Shown: positions 1 to 8,879 of the stretch, in pieces
Layout: each line of letters starts with the position of its first letter
How positions within the stretch are numbered: position 1 is the stretch's first letter
NCBI GenBank assembly: GCA_003427395.1
Contig: BFEA01000292.1
Coordinates: 309,629 to 341,625 of the forward strand
Direction of reading: 5' to 3'
Origin: Chara braunii
Lineage: Eukaryota; Streptophyta; Charophyceae; Charales; Characeae
DNA: 31,997 nt
Program-made: the position numbers and the translations under genes
Notes under the pieces: generated by a model
Database searches by the model: none
Told to the model about the DNA's origin: nothing
The model's input: the letters and a program-made list of their open reading frames with translations, nothing else

Positions 1-40
1 TTTTCTTTTTACTCGTTTCGTTCTGTTTCTTTCAAAGGGC

Positions 41-113
41 AGCTCCGGGAATTGAACGCCCGGTAGTCCGAGCCTTGCCACGGATCCGCCTACCGGTCGG
101 CCGGGGCTCGGAC
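41..113 (-). repeat. tRNA-like / SINE-head-like fragment
   Basis: On the minus strand there is a T-arm-like hairpin, CCGGG closing a loop that contains GTTCAATTC (45-63), similar to an RNA polymerase III B box. Next to it lies a longer inverted repeat, GTCCGAGCC (66-74) with GGCTCGGAC (105-113). An A-rich stretch follows toward the window edge (minus-strand sense). A tRNA-derived SINE would have this layout, but the A-box spacing is poor and the element runs out of the window, so it could also be an unrelated structured repeat. Confidence 0.3.
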
Positions 114-608
114 TTGATAGCTGGGCCAGGTACTGGTGGTTTAACACAGGTCTGTTCCAGATAAAATAGGAAAATGCCATATTGCCGATGCTGGTAGATC
201 ACACAGAGGTGAGTCGAAAAGGTGGGTCAGAGGCCTGCACACCTCCAAACACCGCCCATTTCCCTCCATCATCCCACAAGTGACAGTGTCGTCTTGCAAG
301 GAATGGTGGAAAGAGCGAATGAGTGATGGCAGTTGGAGGCAAAGAAGACCCACTCCCAAGTTTGAAGGTGGATATCAAGCCGGGCTGGAATGGAGCAGCG
401 TGTTGATAGCAGAGTTTGGAGGTGGTCAGCGATGGAAGAGCGGAATGAAGAAAGTCCTTTTAGCCTTGAATGAGTGGTTGGAGCGCAACAATGTTGGAAG
501 AAGTTGCATGACGTGTGTATTGACTTGGATGTATTGTCGTTTATAAGTAGTCGGTGACTTGTCGAAGTTGAGAGTCGATGTCGATCATCTGATGCTGAAG
601 GTCTTCCC

Positions 609-1522
609 TTGGTTTCCCCGTCCATTGTGGATGTCGTGATTAATTGCTTGAGTGGGTGCTTTCGATTACGGGGAAGGGATGGTGAAGAGGACTCATGCCA
701 AAGTAGTAGGGTACGTGCATTTAGAAAGGCATATCGAGAGTACTCACTCCAAAGGGGAGTGACTGAGGAATCTGCACGACCAATGCAGTGGGAGAAGTTG
801 AGGAGAGTGGTGGAGTATATTCGAGAGAAAGTAAAAGTGCTAAAGAGGTATCTAGAAGCGCAGGCGTATCGAGATGGCGGGGCATTTTTGTATTTGTGGG
901 AAAGTTGGCAGCGGTGTGGAAAAGGGTTGCGATTGCATATTGATCAGGGGATGGTGCGGCGAGATTATACGAAGATTGATAGACAGAGGGGACGATTTAT
1001 GATCAGGTTGTGAGATCCATGTAGTGAGGGGGAGACTTTTATAGGATGGTTTTTGGATATAATGAAGAGTAATGAGAGGGTGGGACAACATCTGAGAAAT
1101 GATTACATGTTCTGACCAATGGGGGGGGAGGAGGTAGTGAGTGGGTGGGTGTTCAATAAATGCAGAGAAAAGTGGTTTGGAGAGATAGGGTGTACAAAGG
1201 GGAGAGCGGGCATAACTTTAGGATAGGTTGAGTTCAAGCTGGAATAGAGGAGCGTTGGAGTTTGAGGGATATGATGAGACAGGGTACTTGGAGCAATGTT
1301 GAGACCTTCATGAGGTACGGGTATGGGATGAAGCGTGGGTGGAAGAGACAGGGTGAGAATGTTGGTGATGAGGATTTAGGCGCCGAAACAAATAGTTGTG
1401 AGACCGAGGATTTAAAGGCTAGGGGTGGCGAGGTTGACCCTAGGGCTGGGGAGGTAGGAGAATGTGGACTGGGGATGGTGAAACGGTGGATGATATTGAG
1501 GGAAAGTACTCGTGGGTACTAG
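609..1522 (+). pseudogene. tyrosine recombinase (phage-integrase family) remnant of a DIRS-type element
   Basis: The catalytic core is spread over two frames. In the frame opened at 609, residues 85-110 read like the box-I region of tyrosine recombinases (FLYLWESWQRCGKGLRL), with the candidate catalytic Arg at residue 102 (codon 912-914). In the next frame an H-x-x-R motif (HNFR, 1211-1222) is followed by DMMRQGTWSNVETFMRYGYG, with candidate nucleophile Tyr codons at 1316-1318 and 1322-1324. R...HxxR...Y is the family signature. The frames are joined by a shift near a run of eight G (1121-1128), and a TGA sits at 1229. An upstream frame at 280-546 (FLxxxLxWL-like helical sequence) may be the N-terminal DNA-binding part. 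The enzyme would join circular cDNA into the genome. Identification rests on motif order, not on a database match. Confidence 0.6.
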
Positions 1523-1611
1523 GAAGTCACTGGTTGGGAAGAGGGAAAGATGAGCAAATAGTAGGTCGAGTTGGCGGTGGCTCTAGAAAGGACGGGATGC
1601 GAAAGTGAGGT

Positions 1612-1655
1612 GGGAGGAAAAAGGGAGGAAAAAGGGAGGAAAAAGGGAGGAAAAA
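1612..1655. repeat. 11-bp purine tandem repeat, four copies
   Basis: GGGAGGAAAAA is repeated four times without change, in the space between the converging recombinase and RNase H frames. On the minus strand it is a polypyrimidine tract. Confidence 0.9.
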
Positions 1656-1690
1656 GTCATCGGTATTTTTAGGATGGTAAATCGTTCCAA

Positions 1691-2305
1691 TTAAGAGATA
1701 ACTTGAAGGTGTCTATTTGTGAGGCCTTCCTGGACCAGTGTTTTGAGATAAAAATAGGGGCAGACATGGTGATAGGCAGAGGCAAAGAGGTTGATGGCTA
1801 GGGTGCCTATTTCGAAGAAAATTGCAACTTGGAGATGGCTGGCTAGCCCGCAATCTGTGTTGTCCTCAATTTTTGAAACGGAGGTGGCGCTTGTGTTAAG
1901 GGAGCGTGGTATGCAAACTGGGTTGAGGAGTACATCAAATGTGACAAGGATAGAGATGATGTCGTGTAGCCACCAGTTGAAGGATTCGTCAGTGGATTTC
2001 ATGTTGAGGAGTAGTGCGATGGTTGTCTCACTGTCAGAATGAAGTCTGACATATGTGTACAGGAGGAGTTGGGGATAGGTTGAGGAGAGAAAGCGGAAAG
2101 TTTCGAGTATTGCATAAAGCTCTCTGTGAGTTGATAATGAAGTTAGCAAGTGGTCAGGGAAACATTGGTTCAAGGTGATTGGTTGATTAGAAAGATGATA
2201 TATAACGACAATAATTTGGTTGCCTGATGCGTTAGTAAAGATTGAGAGGGTGGTTGAACAGACTATCCAGAGTCTTCCTGGCAGATAAAGTGTAAGACCC
2301 GCCAA
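1691..2305 (-). pseudogene. RNase H domain and downstream region of DIRS-type pol
   Basis: This 204-residue frame holds a recognisable DIRS/Ty3-like RNase H: IFTNASG at 22-28, RELYAILETF at 61-70, HSDSETTIALL at 89-99, and PRSLNTSATSVSK at 133-145 in the place of the usual PRxxNxxADxLSR. After it comes FFEIGTLAINLFAS (163-176), which matches the xDLFAS segment that follows RNase H in DIRS-like polyproteins. Two acidic positions have become Asn (N25 in the first catalytic motif, N172 in LFAS), so the enzyme would be dead even if translated. It lies just downstream of the RT frame on the same strand, separated by about 20 bases and a stop. RNase H would remove the RNA strand during reverse transcription. 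Confidence 0.65.
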
Positions 2306-2326
2306 CAGAGATCAGTTATAAGATCA

Positions 2327-3348
2327 TCAGAGATTTGAATTGGAAAATTTGAGTTTATCAGGGTAGATGGTTTCATAAAGTGAGGAAAGATAGAGATGGG
2401 TAGGCATGAAGGCCTTAGAAAGAGCAGCAAGTTTGCCTGCGAGCTTTACAATTGTCCTGCTAGAGGAGGGGGAGGAGGATTGAATGAGGTTGAGTATCTT
2501 GATAATTTTAACTTGTGTTACTTTGATTCGTTTGTTGTGCGAATCGAGAATGAAGTCAAGAAAGAAAATATTATGTGAAGGTAGTAGAGAGCATTTTTTT
2601 AGGCTGAGAAAGAAACCCAAGTTATGTAGCAAGGCAAAATAGTTGAAAGTTTGCCACAAGAGAAGGGGAAAATTGGGGTTAGTGAGGGCGCCAAGGGTTG
2701 AGTCGTCAATATATGAAGTGGCGAAAACGTGACGGAGACGGATTTCGGTCATTATTTCTTGCATTTTAATTGTGAAAATCTAAGAAGCGGATGAGATTTC
2801 AAAGTAGAGCGTTATGAAATGATAAGTACAACTAGTCCAATTGAAAGCAAGGTAGGGGCGGAAGTATGGGTAGATGAGTATATGATAGTATTCATCTTTA
2901 TGTCAAAACAGGTAAGAAAGTCTTGAAATGAAGATCTTGAGAGGTGCGCATTAATACCATCAATTGACTCGTAGTGGAAATGAGAAAAGGTAAGAAAGAG
3001 ATTAACGAAGCGGACATCCAAGATAAAGCGAGTTTTAAAAGAACTTTCGATAACAAAAATCGGTTTCACGACGATTGGGCTAGGCGATGGTTCTATGACT
3101 CCGTTTAACATCAATTGAGAGACAATTTCAAAAATAAATTGAATGTGTTGAGGACAATGAGGACGGTTGTTGCGGTTTGGGATTACAAGTGGGGAGGAAA
3201 GTTTACACCTTAAGGTGGGGGTTTTCTTGAAGTTAGATGCAGGTAAAATATGTTTGACCATTCTTCGAACCTCGATTATCTTAGAAGTAGGTACATAAAA
3301 AGTTTCTTTGAGACTGAGCCTTACTCTGTTTTGAATCCATTGGAGCAC
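2327..3348 (-). pseudogene. reverse transcriptase domain of DIRS-type pol, two frames
   Basis: Two frames carry successive parts of one RT. The upstream frame (3348 down to 2812) has GVIEPSPSPIVVKPIFVIES, then KTRFILDVRFVN and a FHYESI segment, as in fingers and early palm of DIRS/Ty3-type RTs. The downstream frame (2764 down to 2327) has the catalytic box YIDD (2702-2713), then LHNLGFFLSLKKC, a FLDFILDS segment and KLAGKLAALSKAF, which matches the connection into RNase H. A shift or stop between 2765 and 2811 breaks the reading frame, in the region where the first palm aspartate motif should continue (FDIKMNTIIYSS). The YIDD aspartates survive. Gag-like sequence is upstream and RNase H downstream, the normal pol order. 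Confidence 0.7.
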
Positions 3349-3567
3349 TTAGTGTAAATAAAGTCTTGAGGAAGATGAGAGGAAAAAAAAACAATTAGAG
3401 AAATGGGGGGTGGGGGATGCGGCAAGACAATTATCAGGGTTACGGAGCGAGGAAGAAGGTTCTTGGAGTGTAAAAGTGGCGAGGCGAAAATTTGAGACAG
3501 AAGGGGATTCGGAGGATGAAAGGTTAGAAAGAATGGTGGGGATTGAAGGAACAAGAAATTGGGGGGG

Positions 3568-4602
3568 TCATTCGGATGATGTAGCAGAGTCAATGGTTGA
3601 GGTTCGGGTGTGGTCGTGATTCTTGTGTTGTGGGTCTGAGTAGAAATTTTTGGACGCTCTGTAGAGGTCGTAGCCATGATCCTTATCTTCATCGTAGTAT
3701 CTCTTAGATGAGGAAGAAGATCTTTTGTAGTCTTCAGTCTTATGGTGATCATCCTTCATGCAGTATGACGAATATTCGAATTTCGGGATGTTGAGCCTGC
3801 AATGACAGTAAGGATAAAAGATAAGCCCTTTTAACACGAACGACGTGGACTTCTTAACAATTTTTGGGAAGATAATACTAAAGTCGGGTGACAACTCTTT
3901 TCTTACTTGTGTGCATCACGTTTATCGAGCCTTATGCAATTACTGTATTTTGATTTGATGAAGGGTACTGTTTTTTCCATGTCCTCTTGCATTGCCCTGT
4001 TGAGATGTTGCTTCACGTCCTTAGATATGAGGGGTTCTCAACAGTCCTTGGCCATAGAGGTGACTCTCGCTCCAAAGTCAGATGCCATTGACTTTGTCGA
4101 TAAGATAGTAGGGGTAGTTCATGTTGATGGCGAGGGAATATATGCTTCCACCGGTGAATAATAACATTGAGAGTTAAAATTTGCTTCCAGACGGACAGTT
4201 CGTCATAAGCCGATGAAATCTTGCCGTTTAGTTTTTGATAAATATTATTCATTTTCGATTGGAGGTTCTGGTACAGTCGGTATAGGGTTTTGTTCCCCTC
4301 TTCTTTTTCGAGAAGTTTGTTTGGTTCGATGGAGAGACGATTTTCTTCTACCTTGAGTGTCATTTGCTTCTTCAACTGCTCAAATGCCTCAACAGTGACT
4401 TGAGGATGGTGGTGGGATGAGGAACTTGAAGAAAGGTATTGGTAAGTAGAAGAGGACGGGAAGAGTTGGGTGGTGGGGAAGGAGGAGTGTTTGGAGGTGG
4501 TGGTTGATATGGAGGTACGGGAAGAGGATTCCTCAACTTTAGAGCGTACACATGAACTTTGTAATGGTCATCGGAGTTTAACTTTAAGCTATTGGTTTTC
4601 AA
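3568..4602 (-). pseudogene. gag-like frame(s) upstream of DIRS RT
   Basis: Three overlapping or adjacent minus-strand frames (4602-4372, 4375-4013, 3894-3568) read as one degraded protein. The first part is proline-rich (PPYQPPPPNTPPSPPP). The middle has a heptad-like, probably coiled-coil stretch (KTLYRLYQNLQSKMNNIYQK). The last part is Ser/Lys/Asp/Tyr-rich (DYKRSSSSSKRYYDEDKDHG) with a few Cys/His residues but no clear zinc knuckle. Position before the RT and this composition suggest the structural (gag) protein of the same element. No family match can be claimed. A further frame at 3321-3752 overlaps in another phase and may be a shadow. Confidence 0.4.
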
Positions 4603-6400
4603 CTTTTCACAGTAAATAATAGTTTATTTATTTTGTTACGAGTAGGTTAACACAATCAATATTTTTTGTTTAAGTGAAGACGGGCAGGAGAATGGGTAGG
4701 ACTGTGTGCACATCGGCCCCGATGATAGATTGTGGGTCAGAGGCTGCAAGAAAAATATTCAGCTAGGGGTCCATTTGCACAACACTTCATAAATAAAAAA
4801 TTGTTATAAGGAGTTTTCTTTAATGAGATTTGAGTTTATTAAGTGACAAATAGATTGTCTTCTGACTCTTGGTTTGTTAATTCTTATTTTTTTCGTTTTT
4901 TTTTTAACCAATTTAATTTGAAAAGAAATATTTATGACATGGAGAAAAATTATATATAAACGAAACAGTTTGTCACAGCCCCTCGTTTGTTGTCCTCTTC
5001 TCCCTCTCTGCGTACGGTTTACCGGGCAGTTCTATTTGACGATATATATATATTGAAAACTTCAGACTCATATTCATATTAAGACTAAAGCGAGTAAAAC
5101 CTCAAATACAAAAATGAGCTAAAAAATCACATTTGTTCCGGAGTCTGTCGAAAATAAAGGCACAAAATAATTGGGGGGTACAAATGTGAGGAGAAAAAAA
5201 AGAAAGAAAAGAGAGAAAATGAAAGGGGAGATGTGAATTTGATGATGGTATTTCAAGAGAGGGATAGAAAAATGGTGGCCAATAGTTGGAAGGGCAGGAA
5301 GACGAGCTGCTCAAAAGTGATGCTGGCAAAATCTTCCATGATGCTGTTACTTGTGACACAATCAAGAAGTTAAGAGAATTAAATCTTGTATTTTCCTTTC
5401 TTGATCCCCTCCCCCTTCCCTTTTCTTTATTTTTTTATAAGGGCATATTGATCTTATAAGAATTTTGCTTTTCGATTTATTTCAAGCAAATAAAAAAATA
5501 GCCTATTGGCAAATATGTTTGAAACGCGATTGAGTAGGTGTGCATATAAGGCCTTCCTTTTTTTTTTTTAATCGTTTGGGGGTCAAGCTAAGTGCTTGTT
5601 TAGTGTGCGATTGTTATCATAGATGACCGCAAGGGTGGTATTTTTTTTTTTTTTTTTTTTTTTTAATTCGACTTTGTCAATCTTACCTGTCAGTGAATCA
5701 TCCAGTTTCCTTCCCCTCCTCTTTGTCGGCCTTTGTCCCTTATTCCCTCCCTCTTTTTTTTTTTTTTTTAGGGCATCTATGATTGGTGGATTGGTGATGA
5801 TAAGTGTTTGCCGACTATAAGAGATATGGAAAAATAGTCAGAGGTGAGCTATGTTGCAGAGTAGGGCCTGGAGAAGGCGTTATGATTAGATGTAGGCGTA
5901 TGATTCAACCTGGTATGGTGAGCTTTGGTGAAGAGGGCAAAAAGAAGGGAGAAAAAAAAAAAAAAGTGGGAAAGGGAAGTGATGGATAGTAGAAAGACGA
6001 CTGTGATCCTTAAAAAAACGGTGGATGATGTAGTATGTAAACCATTGATGGCAGAGGAGCGAGGTGGAGGCTGTAGGAATGAATTAGAGTTTTGCTGGGT
6101 TGTTTTCTGAATGAGGTAATGTAGATGGGTCGTTTTTTCGTTTTTTTCTTTTTTGGCAGGGAGGTTGCTACGATGGTTGATGTTGGTTGTCGGTCGTTCT
6201 TTCTTACCTTTGCTTTTCGTCTCTGCTTGTCTCATGTCTTCTTCCTTCTCTTTTATTCTTAGGGGGGGATGCCATAGGTAATGTTAGAATCATCTTGTTA
6301 TCATAAAATTATTTGAGCTCGCCCCTTTAATCTTCATGGCTTGCATGCTTTTAATATGGGGCATGATAGCAGTTGAAGAGATGAAACTTAGTTTCGTAAT
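4603..6400. other. AT-rich spacer without a recognisable gene
   Basis: The stretch holds short AT microsatellite (5042-5051) and two long T tracts, T24 at 5641-5664 and T16 at 5754-5769, the second followed by AGGGCATC. The open frames here are low-complexity shadows. The T tracts may be poly(A) tails of old minus-strand retroinsertions, but I found no target duplications. Confidence 0.5.
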
Positions 6401-7160
6401 GTGTTAAGTGCCGGATAAACAGGTCTCTGGGATCACTTGTGCGATGAAGTGGTGGATTTGGATTAGGAAACGGTCCTCTGGCACGGAGCGCGTAGTAAAG
6501 CTTATTGCATTTAGTTGTTGTTGGTTGCCTTGCGTTGCCCCTGCCTCTCCTTTCTAATTATCTACCTTGCCCTTTCCTTTTTTTTTTTTGTAACTGATTT
6601 CAGATGCTTCTTTTGATCACAACTCCTGTTCCCGTTTGAATTTTCATGTCTTGTAATGTTGTATGTTTTTAGGACGAGGTAAAGCAGCAGATAAAGATAT
6701 GAATTTCTAGCTTTGTAATAAGTCGAGTGACAGATGAGCGAGGGCTTTAGATCGCTTGACCATCATGCGATGAAGTGGCGGATCTGGCTCCCGCAACGCT
6801 CCTCTGACACGTATTAGGTAGCAGAGAGTTGCTGTGGGAGGGATTGGTGAGGTGGGAGGTGCTGATGCACAGGATAGACAATTTTAAGGAGTGCGGCTTA
6901 TTTATTGATATCCCAAGTGGCAGTTGAGTGAAGGCCTGGGATGTTTTGGCCAAAACGGGTTGGGCAACACTCTATTGTTACATGGCATATGGTAGGGTTT
7001 GAGGGAGGTGTTGTTGAGTCATAAGTTGCTTATGGTAGGGCAGGTAAGGAAAAGTGATTTAACTCAGTGATGTGCCATGTGACAGACGAGTGAAGTCATG
7101 AAATTGCTTGCCCGCCATGCGATGTCAGGGCATGTCAAATTTAGGCATCGCCTTTCTGAC
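6400..7160. repeat. old degenerate tandem repeat, period about 165-190 bp
   Basis: A block with GTGACAGAYGAGYGARG recurs near 6727, 6916 (GTGGCAGTTGAGTGAAGG) and 7078. A second landmark, TGCGATGAAGTGGYGGATYTGG, is at 6440 and 6766, with a shortened form at 7118. Spacing of the second landmark is 326 and 352 bp, about twice the spacing of the first. The copies are well diverged, so the array is old. No coding potential was found. Confidence 0.5.
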
Positions 7161-7487
7161 ATGTGACACATGAAAGATAGACTTTGAAGAAGGTTCTACT
7201 GCACGTGGGGAGTGGTGTAGAAACATGGGGATATCCATTCATTTTTGTCATGCTTAATGATCCTCTTTTTTTTTATTTTTTTAATATATTATTTATATAT
7301 ATGTATATATATAGATCTACGTAGCATCATTGCCTTCGGGTTCGATCACACGCTCGGTACTGAGCCCGAACGTGACCCCAAATCGACAGAGCCCGAACAT
7401 TTTTATTTTTAATTTTGTAATTTAAAAAATATATATATATAAGGGTTGAGGGGACCTTGGGGGCATTGCTCATCACTCCTGATTATA

Positions 7488-7565
7488 TACACACACATAC
7501 ACACACATACACAACACACATGCACACACACACACCCCACACACACCCCGAACACCACACACACA
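7488..7565. repeat. (CA)n microsatellite, interrupted
   Basis: The run is built of ACACACAC with occasional T, CC and GAAC interruptions. It is flanked upstream by TA-rich runs (7286-7312 and 7429-7441). The open frames across it on both strands are artefacts of the repeat. Confidence 0.9.
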
Positions 7566-7602
7566 CGAGGACGCGTTCGACAACCCCCTGATTTGCGCTC
7601 GG

Positions 7603-7742
7603 CCGAACATGTTCGGTTCACGTTCGGTCGAGGGTCCGAACATGTTCGGCTGCTCGGTGGGGCGCCGAATATATTCGTTTCACGTTCAATCGAGCGTCCG
7701 AACATGGTCGGCTGCTCGGTGGGGCGTCGAACATGTTCGTTG
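7603..7742. repeat. array of CGAACATGTTCG palindromes in a 62-bp tandem repeat
   Basis: CCGAACATGTTCGG, a perfect 14-bp palindrome, occurs at 7603-7616 and 7636-7649. One-mismatch or shortened forms follow at 7664-7677 (CGAATATATTCG core), 7698-7711 and 7727-7740. A 62-bp unit is repeated (7619-7680, 7681-7742), each unit holding two palindromes and a CTGCTCGGTGGGGCG linker. CCCGAAC words also occur just upstream at 7320-7400. It could be subterminal repeats of a DNA transposon, where transposase often binds arrays of this kind, but I did not find terminal inverted repeats. Confidence 0.8.
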
Positions 7743-7804
7743 TGCTGCGCAGATATAAATAATATTTTGATAGGTACAGAGGAGCTCATATTCTTTTCTT
7801 TAGA

Positions 7805-7827
7805 TTTTTTTTTTTTTTTTTTTTTTT
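7805..7827. repeat. T23 tract
   Basis: A 23-base T run, possibly the poly(A) tail of a minus-strand retroinsertion. No flanking duplication was identified. Confidence 0.9.
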
Positions 7828-7829
7828 AA

Positions 7830-8330
7830 ATGAAGCGGAGGAGGATATGACAAAATTGAAATCTACAAAGAGCCTGAGTTTCCAATTCATGCTTAGCCTA
7901 GACTGCACACACGAGTAAAAAACGAAGGGCAGAGAGGTTTATCATTCACATAGCAAATGATGAGGAAAGTGAGTGGTGAGAAAAAAAAAAGATTGACGAA
8001 CAAGGTTGCGTAATAGAAAGTAGGCAATCTTTAAAAGTGATAAGAACATGGACATTCAAAGTAACATAGCACCATTTACAACCAGAATTTGGTAAAAATA
8101 TGTGAGAGCAAAATATTTGGCACAACTACTTCTCTCTTCTTTGGGCATGTGACTAGGTCACCCTAGTCGCCCTGAACTGTTTAAGTATCCCATCTTTATA
8201 TAATTATTTGGACTTAATCTTATAAGGCAACATATGACTGAACCGATCAACTTAGTTCGAGGTCCAACCTGCCCCTTCTTACCTCATGTTTATTCTTAAA
8301 TTCTTAATTGATACTTTCTTCAGTTATGAT
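7830..8330. other. spacer without recognisable gene
   Basis: I see no convincing open frame, repeat or RNA gene here. It is AT-rich and leads directly into the stem-loop array. Confidence 0.4.
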
Positions 8331-8609
8331 AAGCTATAGTCAGAACCACCCAAACTTATGAGACCCTGTCTAACTAGCCTGTTCATAGATACAATAGTAA
8401 TAAAGTATAGTCAAGTTATAACCTTTGGGTTCCAACATGTGCGAGGCATTGGGTCAAACCACCCAAACTTATGAGACATGAATGGTCCTCCGTCTGATTC
8501 TCTTTTTCTCTGATTCAACTTGTGCGTGGCATGGGGCCAAGACCACCCAAACTTATGAGACATACCTTGTCCTCGGCCAAAATTCCCTTAAAAATAAAGC
8601 AGGAAGATG

Positions 8610-8641
8610 CTGAGCCACCCAAACTTATGGGACATGCTCAG
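8610..8641 (+). other. stem-loop, array copy 4
   Basis: Left arm CTGAGC (8610-8615) pairs perfectly with GCTCAG (8636-8641) around a 20-nt core (8616-8635). In this copy the core can form an inner CCCA/TGGG stem with a six-base loop. Confidence 0.7.
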
Positions 8642-8687
8642 ACCTCCTCGTTCAGAACCAAAGGAAACAGAAGAAAGCCAAAGTAAA

Positions 8688-8733
8688 CAGGGCAACCAAG
8701 CCACCCAAACTTATGGGACATGTTTGGCTCCTG
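8688..8733 (+). other. stem-loop, array copy 5
   Basis: CCAAGC (8696-8701) pairs with GTTTGG (8722-8727), five Watson-Crick pairs and one G-U, around the core 8702-8721. An outer CAGG/CCTG helix (8688-8691 with 8730-8733) lies beyond a small internal loop. Confidence 0.65.
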
Positions 8734-8765
8734 AAAAGTCAACTACAGACAACCCTCACAAGTCA

Positions 8766-8807
8766 GAGCAATCAGACCACCCAAACTTATGGACATGTTT
8801 GATTCTC
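8766..8807 (+). other. stem-loop, array copy 6
   Basis: AATCAGAC (8770-8777) pairs with GTTTGATT (8797-8804): seven Watson-Crick pairs and one G-U. GAG/CTC pairs can extend it past a one-base bulge. The core (8778-8796) lacks one base of the consensus. Confidence 0.65.
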
Positions 8808-8879
8808 CAAGCAATTCAAAACTAAGCACAGTACCGGGTCTCTTCAAACTTATGAGGACTTCCCAGCCTTAAATGACCC

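Larger units (their letters stand above)
185..4755 (-). mobile_element. decayed DIRS-type (kangaroo-like) tyrosine-recombinase retrotransposon
   Basis: Three sets of remnants lie together: a tyrosine recombinase on + (609-1522), RT and RNase H on - (1691-3348) and a gag-like frame on - (3568-4602). Recombinase plus RT/RNase H without an aspartic protease or DDE integrase is the DIRS signature. The recombinase faces the RT. As I recall, this arrangement is described for kangaroo elements of the green alga Volvox, whereas most DIRS elements carry all genes on one strand. Boundaries are approximate. A short repeat (GTGGGTCAGAGG plus CTGCA) at about 222-239 and 4732-4747 may be part of split direct repeats, but the match is short. 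All reading frames are broken, so the copy is inactive. Confidence 0.6.
8333..8865 (+). repeat. array of seven conserved-loop, variable-stem elements
   Basis: The word CACCCAAACTTATGRGACAT, or a close variant, occurs at 8447-8466 shifted forms as follows: cores begin at 8347, 8460, 8544, 8616, 8702, 8778 and about 8838 (the last one degenerate). Distances are 113, 84, 72, 86, 76 and about 60 bp. Sequence between cores is mostly unrelated, except that copies 2 and 3 share about 55 bp. In most copies the bases directly before and after the core pair with each other in the same register even though their sequences differ. Pairs counted outward: copy 1, 7 of 10; copy 2, 7 of 9; copy 3, 9 of 12; copies 4, 5 and 6, 6 of 6, with longer stems in copy 6. 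This suggests a structured RNA or DNA element, strand uncertain. Confidence 0.7.

Noticed and set aside
222-4747. Split direct repeats proving the DIRS boundaries
   Set aside because: The shared word is about 17 bases with an indel. It lies at suitable positions but is too short to prove the termini.
7409-7829. 126- and 127-residue frames on opposite strands
   Set aside because: Both are translations of the (CA)n microsatellite and the palindrome array.
8333-8865. CRISPR array
   Set aside because: Repeats are short and variable, intervals range from 60 to 113 bp, copies 2 and 3 share their spacers in part, there is no cas gene, and the context is eukaryotic.
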